Assembly (NCBI RefSeq): GCF_001729965.1
Contig: NZ_JRWK01000006.1
Span: 49,814-113,813, forward strand
DNA from: Methanosphaera sp. WGK6
GTDB taxonomy: Archaea; Methanobacteriota; Methanobacteria; Methanobacteriales; Methanobacteriaceae
DNA length: 64,000 nucleotides
Direction of reading: 5' to 3'
Shown here: in pieces, positions 1 through 9,460 of the stretch
How the letters are laid out: each line of letters begins with the position of its first letter
How positions within the stretch are numbered: the first letter of the stretch is position 1
Position numbers and translations under genes: made by a program
Notes under the pieces: generated by a model
Told to the model about the DNA's origin: nothing
Databases searched by the model: none
What the model saw: the letters and a program-made list of their open reading frames with translations, nothing else

Positions 1-380
1 TTTATTGTAACTTCAATATCTCCAAGAGTAGATATATCTTCATCACTCATATGAAATTTATTATGATATGCTGCTTGTTTATTTACATAGAATTTTAGGG
101 AGTTTTCTGTCTTGTTTTTATTAAGTATATTACTAGCAACTTCTGTGATTTCATTAGATTTAATTAATGAACTAATTGTATTAAGTAAATAAATATCACC
201 ACTAATGCTAAGATATTCATCGTTTATTTTGTCTGTTATTATTAGATCTATTGCTTTTTTTGCGGTTGTTATATTTTTTATACTGCTTTTTACTTTGTTT
301 AGGTCTTCTGTTGGATTTACCTTTGCTTTTATTCTTACTTTTGTTTGATTTTCTGAAATTATTTTTTGGTTTGATTTCAT
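1..380 (-). CDS. UPF0201 family protein (3' end outside window)
   Basis: Translating the minus strand from an ATG at 380 gives a continuous 126-residue stretch that runs off the window edge. Near the N-terminus it has VNPTEDLNKV and near the visible end LGDIEVTIK, preceded by VNKQAAYHNKF. These match the UPF0201 pattern of a PTED motif and a NKQAA...PLGPIEVTI core. UPF0201 proteins are small archaeal proteins of unproven function, and in Methanobacteria they follow the UPF0200 kinase-like gene, as here. The start overlaps the upstream gene by 164 bases in another frame. No other Met precedes the family core, so the overlap seems real. A weak CTGAT ribosome binding sequence lies just upstream. 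Confidence 0.8.
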   Translation of the reverse strand, partial: MKSNQKIISENQTKVRIKAKVNPTEDLNKVKSSIKNITTAKKAIDLIITDKINDEYLSISGDIYLLNTISSLIKSNEITEVASNILNKNKTENSLKFYVNKQAAYHNKFHMSDEDISTLGDIEVTI

Positions 381-996
381 TTATAATCAGAGCTCTCACA
401 CTATTTTTAAATATTTGTATTGGTCCTTCATTTATGAGCATATAATCTGCTAGTGAGATAACATTACCTATACCAAATTTTAGTTCACGTCTATCTCTTT
501 CAAGAAATGTTTTATAATCATCAGAATCATCACTTCTTTTTCTTCGTTTGAGTCTATTAAATCGTGATTCTTGATTAGAATGTATTGCAATTATTTTGAA
601 ATTCTTAAAATATCTTTTAAAATATTTGACTTCATAAGAACTTCTAATTCCTTCAATTATATATATGTCTTGTTCTATTTTCCTGAATTTTGTAGGAACA
701 GGCTTATTTTTATTATGATTGTTATGTGTTTTATATATTTTTTTAACAGTTGTTTTCTTATTATTTCTATTTTTGGAGTGATTTAATATTTTTTTAACAC
801 ATCTATCTGCTACAACATTGTTTCCATATTTTTTTCTTAAATTAATTGCTGCAGCACCTGTTGTACAGTTATTTTTCTCCGCTTCTTCGCGTATAACATC
901 ACCCATACTTATTGTATGTATGCCTTCTTTTTTAGCAATACGTGATATTATACTTTTACCTGAACCAGGAAGGCCTGTTACTCCATAGACTTTCAA
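217..996 (-). CDS. UPF0200 family nucleotide kinase-like P-loop protein
   Basis: The protein opens with a Walker A motif, GLPGSGKS (residues 8-15), then SMGDVIREEA, and later a typical LERDRRELKFGIGNVI stretch and SLADYMLINEG. This is the archaeal UPF0200 kinase-like family, related to dephospho-CoA and adenylate kinases but with no firmly known substrate. The start is TTG, with GGAG nine bases upstream. Two oddities stand out. There is a Lys/Asn-rich insertion at about residues 74-105. There is also a basic low-complexity tail of about 50 residues (207-259) coded entirely inside the overlap with the UPF0201 gene. The usual family length is near 180-190 residues, so both parts are extra. It lies 21 bases after the phosphopantothenate synthetase gene, probably in one operon. 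Confidence 0.85.
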   Translation of the reverse strand: MKVYGVTGLPGSGKSIISRIAKKEGIHTISMGDVIREEAEKNNCTTGAAAINLRKKYGNNVVADRCVKKILNHSKNRNNKKTTVKKIYKTHNNHNKNKPVPTKFRKIEQDIYIIEGIRSSYEVKYFKRYFKNFKIIAIHSNQESRFNRLKRRKRSDDSDDYKTFLERDRRELKFGIGNVISLADYMLINEGPIQIFKNSVRALIINEIKPKNNFRKSNKSKNKSKGKSNRRPKQSKKQYKKYNNRKKSNRSNNNRQNKR

Positions 997-1017
997 GTTA
1001 ATTAACTCCGTGATATT

Positions 1018-1758
1018 TTATTCAAATCTTTTTATTATATCTTGAATTGCATTATTTAAGTTTATTTTATTATCAAAGTTATCTATTTTTTCTTGAAGAT
1101 TCTTCTTATCATAATCTATGTATTTATTTATTGATGTAATTATAGCAGGCATTGCGCGTACAATATTATCTACTATTGTTACTGTAGAGGTCTGTGCAGT
1201 TCTAGATAATGGGTTTAAATCAATATTAATAATATTCTTATTAAGAGCACTTAGTTTCTCTGCTCTATCACCATCTTCAAGGGGTATGAATACTAAATCA
1301 GCTTTTCTAATTCCTTCTATACTCACAGGTGATCTTGGACCATTCAGGTTAGGTGTATCTATAAAATCATCATCGTCAGTACCAAGTAATTCTTTAACAC
1401 CTAAATTATTGTATACTTTTTCAATATTTCTAATTCTTTCAGGTGTTCTGTAATATAAGTTGATTTCAACAGGAATATCTAATAATTTAGATAATTCTGC
1501 TACTTCTTTAGATACTAGTGCAGTAGTATTACCATTCACTGATAAAACAGGGTTTTTACTTGTTAAAAAATAACATGCTGCTATATCAATTGTATTTTGT
1601 GAATTAGGGGTGGTTTTTTCACCAATTAAATAATCAAAGGTTTCACCTCTACCATGAGCAATCATACCTGAATCTGCTAGAATTCCTTGTTTGTGTGCTT
1701 TTACTATTTTATCCCTATATACTAATGATTGATATCTTGGATGATCTTTATTTAACAT
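1018..1758 (-). CDS. 4-phosphopantoate--beta-alanine ligase (archaeal phosphopantothenate synthetase)
   Basis: It joins 4-phosphopantoate and beta-alanine with ATP in the archaeal route to coenzyme A. The N-terminus HPRYQSLVYRDKIV followed by AHGRGETFDYLIGE is diagnostic of this archaeal family (COG1701), and the 246-residue length is normal. The middle has NGPRSPV and the C-terminal third NPLSRTAQTSTVTIVDN, also conserved. No clear ribosome binding site precedes the ATG, and a TTTTATATAT sequence sits directly before it. Either the message is leaderless or the true signals lie elsewhere. The UPF0200 kinase-like gene follows closely, which makes a link between that protein and CoA synthesis attractive but unproven. 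Confidence 0.92.
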   Translation of the reverse strand: MLNKDHPRYQSLVYRDKIVKAHKQGILADSGMIAHGRGETFDYLIGEKTTPNSQNTIDIAACYFLTSKNPVLSVNGNTTALVSKEVAELSKLLDIPVEINLYYRTPERIRNIEKVYNNLGVKELLGTDDDDFIDTPNLNGPRSPVSIEGIRKADLVFIPLEDGDRAEKLSALNKNIINIDLNPLSRTAQTSTVTIVDNIVRAMPAIITSINKYIDYDKKNLQEKIDNFDNKINLNNAIQDIIKRFE

Positions 1759-1881
1759 ATATATAAAATTAGTTTTTCTTAATATTTAGAAGTTAGTATT
1801 ATAAAATCAGTTAACTATAAAATAAGTAGTTTAATTTAAAATTCTGTATATTCTTTAAAAAAAGAAAAGGTAGATTAGAAG

Positions 1882-3222
1882 CTATCGTCTATTTTTTTTA
1901 TTTTTTTCAGCTTCTTCTCTTGCAATAGTTTTTCTACCTTTTTTCTTATTTTTCTTAGGTTTATTGGTCTTTGTTTTTCCAGACATCATTTGTTTTTTAG
2001 GACTTTTAACAAGGAATGTTTCCATGTAATCTGCAAATACTGGTCTTGTTATAAATATACCTACAATAACACCTACAACAGTTGTTACTGCAAAACCAGT
2101 AAGCATACCAATACCTGTAGCACCTCTTGAAAATCCAATATAAGCTAAAGGTAACATTGCAGCAATTAAAGTACCTGCTGAAGCATATACTATGAAGAAT
2201 GCATCTTTAATTCTTGTTTTAACAATATTTTTTCTATTACTTCTATCTTGTCTTGCAAGTACTTCATCAGTCATAACAATCTGGTCATCTACACCAGTAC
2301 CAATCGATGCAATTATACCTGCAATTGCTGCTAAATCTAAATTCCAGTGTGTTACAGCTGCAAATCCTAAAATAATAACTAATTCTGATAAACTAGTTAC
2401 TATGATTGGTACAATAAGGGATGGTGATTTATATTTAATAGTTACAACTATTACAATAGCAATTAATGCTAGTACACCTGCAATTAATGCACCTGTTTCA
2501 AATTGAGAACCAAGTTCTGCTGATACACTATTAACTCCACTAATTGAAAGTTTCACTGGTAATGCACCTGATTCAAGAACAGTGTGGATATCTGTTGCTT
2601 TTTCTTGAGCTTCTTCTTTTGATTGTTCTCCACCAGATACTTCTATTTCTGTTGAACCTACACCATTAGCTAATCCAGCATCTAGTTGTGGTGATGAGAT
2701 AAGTTCATCATCAAGGTACATTTCTACTGAAGCTCCTGCTTGTCCTTTAGCTACTTCTGCGAATTTATTTGCTGCTTCTGTAGATACTGTAAATGGTACT
2801 TTCCATTGTGTACCTGTTACTTCTGCTGCAGATACACTAGTAATATCTGAACCACTAAGGGCTGTTTCACCATTTATTTTTGCTTCAAATTTACCAGGAG
2901 TACTAATAATATTTTTAACTTCTTCTGGTTGAATACCTGCTATTTCAACAATAACATCTTGGTCTCCACTTTGTCTTACTTTAACATCACTAATACCAAA
3001 TGCATTTAATCTTTTATCAAGTACTGCAGTTACTGTGGTCATAGTATCTTGATCAACAGGTTCTTCTAGGTGAAGTTGTATCATAGAACCTCCTGCAAGA
3101 TCTAGTCCTTCTTGAAGACCAAATCCTGCTACTGCAGCTACACTAGCAATAAGAAGTACTATTAAAATTATTGTTCGTGGTCTTTTTAAGAATTGTCTAG
3201 TAGCTTCTTTAATTGTGACCAC
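1882..3222 (-). CDS. secD: Protein-export membrane protein SecD
   Basis: This is a subunit of the SecDF complex, which assists Sec-dependent protein export at the cell membrane. After the first membrane segment it carries the D1 motif GLDLAGGSM, then a large outer domain, then a five-helix membrane block (from about residue 245) with the family sequence [14 protein letters not shown] Lys-rich tail of about 40 residues, probably cytoplasmic, ends it. The reading frame overlaps the end of secF by 14 bases, so translation is coupled. The start given is GTG at 3222. However, the strong site GAGGTGGTC lies four bases before an ATT codon at 3213, so that codon may be the real start (see findings). 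Confidence 0.95.
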   Translation of the reverse strand: MVTIKEATRQFLKRPRTIILIVLLIASVAAVAGFGLQEGLDLAGGSMIQLHLEEPVDQDTMTTVTAVLDKRLNAFGISDVKVRQSGDQDVIVEIAGIQPEEVKNIISTPGKFEAKINGETALSGSDITSVSAAEVTGTQWKVPFTVSTEAANKFAEVAKGQAGASVEMYLDDELISSPQLDAGLANGVGSTEIEVSGGEQSKEEAQEKATDIHTVLESGALPVKLSISGVNSVSAELGSQFETGALIAGVLALIAIVIVVTIKYKSPSLIVPIIVTSLSELVIILGFAAVTHWNLDLAAIAGIIASIGTGVDDQIVMTDEVLARQDRSNRKNIVKTRIKDAFFIVYASAGTLIAAMLPLAYIGFSRGATGIGMLTGFAVTTVVGVIVGIFITRPVFADYMETFLVKSPKKQMMSGKTKTNKPKKNKKKGRKTIAREEAEKNKKNRR

Positions 3223-4060
3223 CTCGTTCCATGTGCCATTTAAGTATACCTAGGTTCATAAACCATGTGGATAATAAATCTGATATTAATCCCATGATAA
3301 GTACTGCAGATATATCTTCAAGTACTTGGGCTGTTGGAATAAATAATTTAACTACAACAAATAATACAATCATTGCAGCTAGAGCTGCAAATGTTAATGT
3401 AACACCTGTTTTTAACGCATCTTCTGCACGATCTTCTAAACTACCTTCTCTTCGTTTTAGTAAACGTGTAGTTAGAAGAATATCTGTATCTACTCCATAC
3501 CCTATAAGCATTAATAATGCACCTACACTTGCAATTGATAAAGGTATTCCAAATAATGACATACTACCAACTGCTACAGATAAGTTACATACTGCAGATA
3601 ATATAATAGCTACTGATGGAACTAAATCTCTAAATACATAGAATACAGTTCCAGCCATAAATATAAATGCAAATAATAATGCATAAATAATTTGAGTCAT
3701 TGCAGCATTACTAAGTAAAGCACCTACACTTCTGAAACTTAGAATGTTAAATTGAGTACTAAATAGTTCTTCAAAATTAACTTGGTCAACATCACCAGAT
3801 ATTGTGATAATTGCAGTATTATCTGAAAGTGATGTTTCAACATCAGTTACACCTAATCCATTTTGGACTGTATTTGTAATTTCAGTTTCAGTCATAGGTT
3901 GTTTTAGTTCCACTGTGACTAAGGTACCTCCTTTTAAATCTATGCCTTCATTTAATCCAAAGACACCTAGATATAAAAGGGAAAGTATCATTAAAATTAT
4001 TGGAATTAAAATCAGTGGTTTATGAGATTGGCGTGTAATATAATTAACTATATTTACCAT
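3209..4060 (-). CDS. secF: Protein-export membrane protein SecF
   Basis: Partner of SecD in the archaeal SecDF export complex. It has an N-terminal membrane helix, the conserved [10 protein letters not shown] motif at about residue 38, a small outer domain, and a block of five membrane helices with [12 protein letters not shown] and [13 protein letters not shown]. The 283-residue length fits archaeal SecF. A GGAGAT ribosome binding site lies six bases before the ATG. It is first in a secF-secD operon and is separated from the divergent MurT-like gene by about 700 bases. Confidence 0.95.
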   Translation of the reverse strand: MVNIVNYITRQSHKPLILIPIILMILSLLYLGVFGLNEGIDLKGGTLVTVELKQPMTETEITNTVQNGLGVTDVETSLSDNTAIITISGDVDQVNFEELFSTQFNILSFRSVGALLSNAAMTQIIYALLFAFIFMAGTVFYVFRDLVPSVAIILSAVCNLSVAVGSMSLFGIPLSIASVGALLMLIGYGVDTDILLTTRLLKRREGSLEDRAEDALKTGVTLTFAALAAMIVLFVVVKLFIPTAQVLEDISAVLIMGLISDLLSTWFMNLGILKWHMERGGHN

Positions 4061-4779
4061 TATTTATCTCCATTTAATGATTTTAATTTTGTATGTTTCC
4101 AAAATTATTGTTTTTTGGATAATTTATTATAATTTTAATTATATTTTTAAAGATATATAAAATTAAATATAGTTTTTTTAAAGAATTATTTAATTAAGTT
4201 TTTTTTTAAATTAGATAAAATGTGTTAACTCTATTGAATTCATAGAATTCATTTTTAGATATATTTAACTGCTTATTTTATTTGTTGGAGTTATATAGTT
4301 TATTTTAGGGTTATTATTTAATTATTATCTATCTTGTTGTAGAAATTCAACTGATTAAATTAAAGTATATATATTTTTTATTATAAAACTTATAATGAAT
4401 GTCAGTCAAAACTACTTTTTGAATTTTAAGAGTAATACTGATTCTATTTAAATCATTGCATCTCCTTTATTTCAGTTAGTTCACATTTAAAATAAAATTT
4501 AACATGTAAAATGACTCATAATTCTTAAAATGAAGTTCGTAATTAAACAATATATAAATATTTAGAATAAATTATATTAGTTTATAATATTTTATATTAT
4601 AATAAATATACAAAATACTATTAAAAAAACTAGTGGAACTAATTGTGAGTTATCTTCAAAAATTATGAAATAGTATTACATATGGACTTTTGACTATGAC
4701 TCTAATAAATTAATTTAATAATATAAAAAAGGGGTGGGTAGAAATTAGTAAAACTGTTAAATATAGATTATCTAAGTTA
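4061..4779. other. Long AT-rich divergent intergenic region
   Basis: About 720 bases between the divergent secF and MurT-like genes. Apart from the secF ribosome binding site at its left end and a GGGGTGGG ribosome binding site at 4731-4738, I see only AT-rich sequence with several possible TATA boxes. There is no open frame of convincing length and no recognisable RNA gene. Confidence 0.5.
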
Positions 4780-6177
4780 ATGGGTAAATTTACTTATAAT
4801 TTATTTAAAATATTACCTACTGGTGGTAAATCATATCCTGGATATGTCTTTCTAAAATATGCTGGTATTAATCATTTAAGTGATTTAGCAGATGATCAAT
4901 TACAAAACGGTTCTATATTAATAACTGGAACTAATGGTAAAACAACAACCACAACAATGATTATTGATCTTCTATCTAATGATACAAATATTTCAAAAAG
5001 CGTAGATAATAACACAGTTTATGCATTAACAACATCATTACTTTCAAAAAAATCAAATATTGGTGTATTTGAATATGGTATACGAGATATTAAACATGGA
5101 CAACCAGATAAAGTTCAAAAATATCTTAAACCTAATGGAGTAATCTATACTAATATTTCTAGAGAACATACACAAGTATTAGGAGTTAAAAATTCATTCA
5201 ATGACTATATAAAAGCAAAAACATTATTATCACAAGAAATGAAAGATGGTCTTGCAGTAGTAAATGCAGATGATCCAAATACTTGTTATATTGGTCAAAA
5301 TAAAGAAAATGATCTTCATGTAATATATTATGGTATTTGTACAGAACATGTGAAAGATATTTTTGTTCCAGAAACAATTCAATGTCCAAGTTGTGGTAAA
5401 ACATTAAAATATACTCATAACTATGTAAATCAAAGAGGAATATATTTCTGTGATTGTGGATTTAGTCGAAATAAACCTGATGTATGTTTAACTAACTTTA
5501 AAATAGATGAAAATAATATGAATCTAAGTGTTGAAGGTAATGTATACAATTACACAGTCAAAAAAGATGTATCATTTAATGTAAGTTTTAAATTACCTTT
5601 ATTTGGTGTGTATAATGTATATAATGTATTAGCATCAATAACGGCATATTCCTGTTTTACACCACTACCTGAAAATATAGAAGTAAATGTTGAAAATTAT
5701 TTTAATTCATTGGATTTTACAATATTACCTCCAGGACGTTTTGAAATATTTGAAATTCCTGGTAAAATAATAGGTATTGGTCAAGGAGATAATGGTGATG
5801 CTTTGAAAGTAAATTCAACATTTATGAAAGATATAATTTCAGAAAATAATTTTGAATTTATATATTGTACTCCTGATGAACATGAAGAAGAAATCTTTGA
5901 AGACCATTTAAATACATTAAAACAATTAAATCCATCAAAAATCACAGTAGTTCCTGGAAGAGTATCAGTAAAAGCAGCAGAAAATTATTTTAATCAAATT
6001 AAATTACTAAATACAAATGTAGAATTCAGTGCGATAGACTATAATTTTGAAAAAAGAATTACAGGAATTATGGATTTAATTGAAAAATCAGAATATAAAT
6101 ATATAATTGTCACTGGTTGTGGTGAAGAACAAGTTGTATGGAATCAAATTAAGAATAGGTTAAAAGAAAAATACTAA
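4780..6177 (+). CDS. MurT-like Mur ligase family protein (Mur ligase middle domain plus DUF1727)
   Basis: The ATP-binding motif ITGTNGKTTTT lies near residues 48-58, after the typical MurT-like lead PTGGKSYPGYVFLK. A Cys cluster of zinc-ribbon type (CPSCGK...CDCG, about residues 202-226) follows, as in MurT, and the C-terminal DUF1727 part has LPPGRFE and later VTGCGEEQVV. In bacteria MurT works with GatD to amidate lipid II. In pseudomurein-walled archaea, MurT-like ligases probably act in wall peptide assembly, so a wall role is inferred here. No GatD neighbour is present. The ATG at 4780 has no ribosome binding site. MurT proteins usually begin about ten residues earlier, and a GGGGTGGG site faces an in-frame ATT at 4744, so the true start may be upstream. 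Confidence 0.8.
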   Translation: MGKFTYNLFKILPTGGKSYPGYVFLKYAGINHLSDLADDQLQNGSILITGTNGKTTTTTMIIDLLSNDTNISKSVDNNTVYALTTSLLSKKSNIGVFEYGIRDIKHGQPDKVQKYLKPNGVIYTNISREHTQVLGVKNSFNDYIKAKTLLSQEMKDGLAVVNADDPNTCYIGQNKENDLHVIYYGICTEHVKDIFVPETIQCPSCGKTLKYTHNYVNQRGIYFCDCGFSRNKPDVCLTNFKIDENNMNLSVEGNVYNYTVKKDVSFNVSFKLPLFGVYNVYNVLASITAYSCFTPLPENIEVNVENYFNSLDFTILPPGRFEIFEIPGKIIGIGQGDNGDALKVNSTFMKDIISENNFEFIYCTPDEHEEEIFEDHLNTLKQLNPSKITVVPGRVSVKAAENYFNQIKLLNTNVEFSAIDYNFEKRITGIMDLIEKSEYKYIIVTGCGEEQVVWNQIKNRLKEKY

Positions 6178-6218
6178 ATTTTTCTAATTCTATTTTTTAT
6201 ATTTTTTTTAATAATTAA

Positions 6219-6707
6219 TCATAGATATAAATCTAAATCTAATTCATAGATTACCCGTAATGTAGATTTTATTATATCCTCTTTAGATTTATCATTAACT
6301 CTTATAATAAATGCATTAATTATTCTTCCACCTTTAAGTTCAATACTTTTTTTCATTTCATTTAACACACTATGACCCTGAGTGGTATGTGTTGTAGTAA
6401 ATATGATAACATCTTTATTTTTAAAATTACAATTTTCAATAAGGGTTAATATTGCAGGGGAAGGATTACCTAGTATTGTTGGAGTTCCTATTAATATGAG
6501 ATTATATTTTTCTAAATCTATTACTTCTGGATTAATGTCTGTTTTTTTAGATCGTAATGCATTATAATTATTTCGTATATTATTAAAAAATCCTTTTTTT
6601 ATATTTAAATCTTTTATTTCAATACAATCTGCATTCACACGATTAGCTAGAAATTCTGAAACAATTTTGGTTTTATTATTTGTTGAATATGTAACTAAAA
6701 CAGCCAT
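6219..6707 (-). CDS. Flavodoxin-family protein (copy 1)
   Basis: The N-terminus VTYSTNNKTKIVSEFLAN is the FMN phosphate-binding loop region of a flavodoxin. It is followed by LILIGTPTILGNPSPAI, the loop that covers the flavin. A short flavodoxin fold of 162 residues suggests an electron carrier or small flavin protein in the cytoplasm. It is one of three flavodoxin genes in tandem on this strand and the most divergent of them. GGAG lies ten bases before the ATG. It ends against the convergent MurT-like gene in a T-rich spacer of about 40 bases that probably stops transcription from both sides. Confidence 0.85.
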   Translation of the reverse strand: MAVLVTYSTNNKTKIVSEFLANRVNADCIEIKDLNIKKGFFNNIRNNYNALRSKKTDINPEVIDLEKYNLILIGTPTILGNPSPAILTLIENCNFKNKDVIIFTTTHTTQGHSVLNEMKKSIELKGGRIINAFIIRVNDKSKEDIIKSTLRVIYELDLDLYL

Positions 6708-6731
6708 GTTTAATTAACTCCATTTATTAGT

Positions 6732-7199
6732 TTATACTAGATTAAATTCTTCTAATGCTAAAGTAGTATAATCAATGATATCTTCATTAGTACCTATTGT
6801 TGGGACAGAAAAGCCACCTATGACATTACCATTATGTTTTTTTACTAGTTTTGCCATTCGTTTCATAGCAATATCTTCACCTATTTTTTTATAGGTATTA
6901 AATAAGATTACATTTTTATTTTTGAAATCTATATTATCTATAATTTTCTTTATAGCAGGAGTCATTGCACCAATCCATACAGGTGTTCCTATAAAAATTG
7001 TTTCATAATAATCAATATCTACTTTTCTAGGATTTATACTAGCTGAATCGATTACACTAGTAAACATATAGTCAAGTACACTTCGATTTGTGGTAAAATC
7101 AGTTATTTCTTTTACATGTGAACCTAATGCTTCTTTTATTGTGTTTGCAACAGTTAGGGTTTTTCCTGTTCTTGAATAAAATATAATTAAACTTCTCAT
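6732..7199 (-). CDS. Flavodoxin-family protein (copy 2)
   Basis: It contains LIIFYSRTGKTLTVANTI (FMN phosphate loop) and TIFIGTPVWIGAMTPAI (flavin loop), so it is a short flavodoxin of about 155 residues. Three possible starts are stacked (GTG ATG ATG). The GGGGAGGAG ribosome binding site favours the last or middle ATG, and I chose 7199. Copy 1 follows 24 bases downstream, probably in one transcript. About 420 bases separate it from copy 3, including a possible operator. Confidence 0.87.
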   Translation of the reverse strand: MRSLIIFYSRTGKTLTVANTIKEALGSHVKEITDFTTNRSVLDYMFTSVIDSASINPRKVDIDYYETIFIGTPVWIGAMTPAIKKIIDNIDFKNKNVILFNTYKKIGEDIAMKRMAKLVKKHNGNVIGGFSVPTIGTNEDIIDYTTLALEEFNLV

Positions 7200-7205
7200 C
7201 ATCAC

Positions 7206-7619
7206 TCCTCCCCGTTTAATGTATTATATTTTTTATTTTTTATTTCACTACTTTTTTTTTGAATTAATTTTCATATTGTTTCGTGTATTAACAAACTATT
7301 AAAAAATGTATTTTATGTTTTCTAATAATTTTTATTTTAACTGTTTTTTCAACTCCTTTTTCAATGTTGTTAGTTATCTAGTATTATTATTTGTTTTATC
7401 CAATTTAAATAATATTATTTAAAATTTTTAAATTAAATTTCAAGTTATTTTCAAAATTAAAAATATTTTATTTTATTTTTTTCTTCTATCTTTAGTTATG
7501 CCTAAATTTATATATATATGTTTTTAGGATGGCCTAAAATAAAAGGGATTGTAATATTACATTACATATAATATAATTCATATGAATAATAATAAAAAAA
7601 TAGTAAAAAAAATGATTAA
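7206..7619. other. AT-rich spacer between flavodoxin copies 2 and 3
   Basis: About 410 bases upstream of flavodoxin copy 2. No open frame is convincing. The only structured part is the CCTAAA/TTTAGG arrangement around 7501-7539 listed separately, plus a TTCATATGAA palindrome near 7578. It probably holds the promoter and a long leader for copies 2 and 1. Confidence 0.45.
7501..7539. promoter_or_regulatory. TATA-like stretch flanked by TTTAGG/CCTAAA half-sites
   Basis: The sequence holds CCTAAA, then an alternating TA stretch that would serve as a TATA box, then a perfect inverted repeat TTTTAGG-ATGG-CCTAAAA. That makes three copies of one half-site around a likely promoter, a layout typical of a repressor operator. 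It lies upstream of flavodoxin copies 2 and 1 on the minus strand and downstream of copy 3. Regulation by this site is inferred from the pattern only. Confidence 0.4.
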
Positions 7620-8081
7620 TTAATCATTTAAAGCATCCATAGTTAATTTTTTAAGATCATTATTTTTCACAGCAATTGCAAAAGATCTAATAACATTTCC
7701 ACCTTTTTCTTCAATGAGTTTACCCATAGTTTCAATAGTTTGATTTCCACCTTGACTACCCATAGTGGCAAATAGTATAACATTCACACCATTAAAATCA
7801 TTTACTTTGATAAATTCAGTAATTGCAGGTGCAGGTTTAGATGCCCATACAGGAGTTCCAATATAAACTGTATCATAACTAGCAAGGTCAATAGCTTCAT
7901 ATTCAATAGTTGTTGATTTACCTCGCATTGCGTCAAAAGCACCTATCATGTATTGAAGAGCACCATTTCTATTTTTTTTGTCGTGTACTTCTACTAATTT
8001 TGCATCTTTTTCATTAGCAATAGTATCTGCAACTAGTTTTGTATTATTTGTTCTACTATAGTAAATTACAAGATCTGTCAT
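7620..8081 (-). CDS. Flavodoxin-family protein (copy 3)
   Basis: It has LVIYYSRTNNTKLVADTIA and TVYIGTPVWASKPAPAI, both flavodoxin FMN-binding loops, and KGGNVIRSFAI near the end. An in-frame GTG nine bases upstream is part of the ribosome binding sequence GGTGAT, so the ATG at 8081 is the start. The protein is then 153 residues. It is the most standard of the three copies. Short flavodoxins of this kind may replace ferredoxin as carriers or help in oxygen defence, but nothing nearby points to a partner. Confidence 0.88.
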   Translation of the reverse strand: MTDLVIYYSRTNNTKLVADTIANEKDAKLVEVHDKKNRNGALQYMIGAFDAMRGKSTTIEYEAIDLASYDTVYIGTPVWASKPAPAITEFIKVNDFNGVNVILFATMGSQGGNQTIETMGKLIEEKGGNVIRSFAIAVKNNDLKKLTMDALND

Positions 8082-8134
8082 ATTAATCACCTATATTATG
8101 TATATTTCTTATTAGATTGCTTTTCTTTTTATAC

Positions 8135-9163
8135 TTATGGATATAATCCTAATTCTTTTAATCCTTCTGTTTCATTAAAACCAAACATAATATTCATGTT
8201 TTGTATTGCTTGACCAGAAGCACCTTTAACAAGATTATCAATAGCAGATATAACAACTAGTTGATTCTCATCATCTAAAGAAATACCACCAATTTGACAA
8301 TAATTAGATCCTCTTACACTAGCAAGAAGAGGAATTTTATTATCTTTTAATACTTTAACAAATGGTTCATCGTTATAGTATTCCTTGTATAAGTTATATA
8401 CATCGTCAGCTGAAACATCATTTTTTAATAGGAAACTATGGTTTGTTGTAATAATTCCTCTAATAACTGGTACAAGATGAGGTGTAAATGATACTTTAAC
8501 CTTTTTATCACCAAAGTTTCTAAGTTGTTCTCTAATTTCAGGTGTATGTCTATGGTTTGCTATAGAATATGGCTTAATATTATCAGAACAAGTAGGATAA
8601 TGTGTATTTGCATTAGGTTTAACACCAGCTCCACTAACTCCACTTTTACTGTCAAGAATAATTCTATCAACTAATTGATTCTCCACAATAGGAAGACTTG
8701 AAAGAATAGCACCTGTTGGGAAACAACCGGGATTTGCAATTAAATTAGCATCTTTTATTTGTTCACGATTAATTTCTGGTAAACCAAATACAGCATTTAA
8801 TTCAGGATGTAAATGTTTAATACCATACCATTTTTCATATACATTAACATCACTAAATCTAAAATCACCACTTAAATCAATTACTTTAGAACCGTTATTT
8901 AAGTAGTCTGGTACTAATTTCATTGAAGCACCATGTGGAAGTGCACTAAATACAACATCAGCATCTACATCACTAGTTTCAGGGTTTGTAAATTCTAAAT
9001 CTACATCTTCTAAATTTGGATGTAAATTTGATACATTTTCTCCTTCATTTTTACGACTTGTTACAGTAGTTATGTTTACTTTTGGATGTCTAAGTAATAT
9101 TCTCATTAATTCTCCACCAGTGTATCCACTAGCACCAATAATTGCTACATCTATTTTACTCAT
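8135..9163 (-). CDS. argC: N-acetyl-gamma-glutamyl-phosphate reductase
   Basis: It catalyses the third step of arginine synthesis, NADPH-dependent reduction of N-acetylglutamyl phosphate. The nucleotide-binding start AIIGASGYTGGELMRIL, the catalytic cysteine in LIANPGCFPTGAI and the SKSGVSGAG segment are all present. Length (342) is normal. GAGGAG lies about ten bases before the ATG. It is on the same strand as argB and argJ but separated from them by the RNase H gene and about 300 bases, so it likely has its own promoter. Confidence 0.96.
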   Translation of the reverse strand: MSKIDVAIIGASGYTGGELMRILLRHPKVNITTVTSRKNEGENVSNLHPNLEDVDLEFTNPETSDVDADVVFSALPHGASMKLVPDYLNNGSKVIDLSGDFRFSDVNVYEKWYGIKHLHPELNAVFGLPEINREQIKDANLIANPGCFPTGAILSSLPIVENQLVDRIILDSKSGVSGAGVKPNANTHYPTCSDNIKPYSIANHRHTPEIREQLRNFGDKKVKVSFTPHLVPVIRGIITTNHSFLLKNDVSADDVYNLYKEYYNDEPFVKVLKDNKIPLLASVRGSNYCQIGGISLDDENQLVVISAIDNLVKGASGQAIQNMNIMFGFNETEGLKELGLYP

Positions 9164-9460
9164 ATTTCATACTCCTCTTTATTTATTTATATTTTAGTTT
9201 AAGAAGAAATTTATTAGTATTTATTATATTTTTAAATAGTATAAGTTAATCTTTTTTATATATGGGATATTTTGTAAAAAAAACTTATTTATTTTTCATG
9301 AAATCTATATGAATTACTATTAATTTCAGTATTTAAATAATTCAATAAGAAATATTTATTTTACATTCTATTTTAATAATACTTAAATGATAAATTACTC
9401 TTTTTATTGTATGATTTTTTAATTATTCAAATATTAATTTTTTTATCATAACTACTTTCT

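Noticed and set aside
1118..1453. Open frame of 111 codons opposite the phosphopantothenate synthetase gene
   Set aside because: It is antisense to a clear family member, has no ribosome binding site and reads as a shadow of AT-rich codons. The many similar antisense frames (for example in secD, argJ, valS and aroA) were left out for the same reason.
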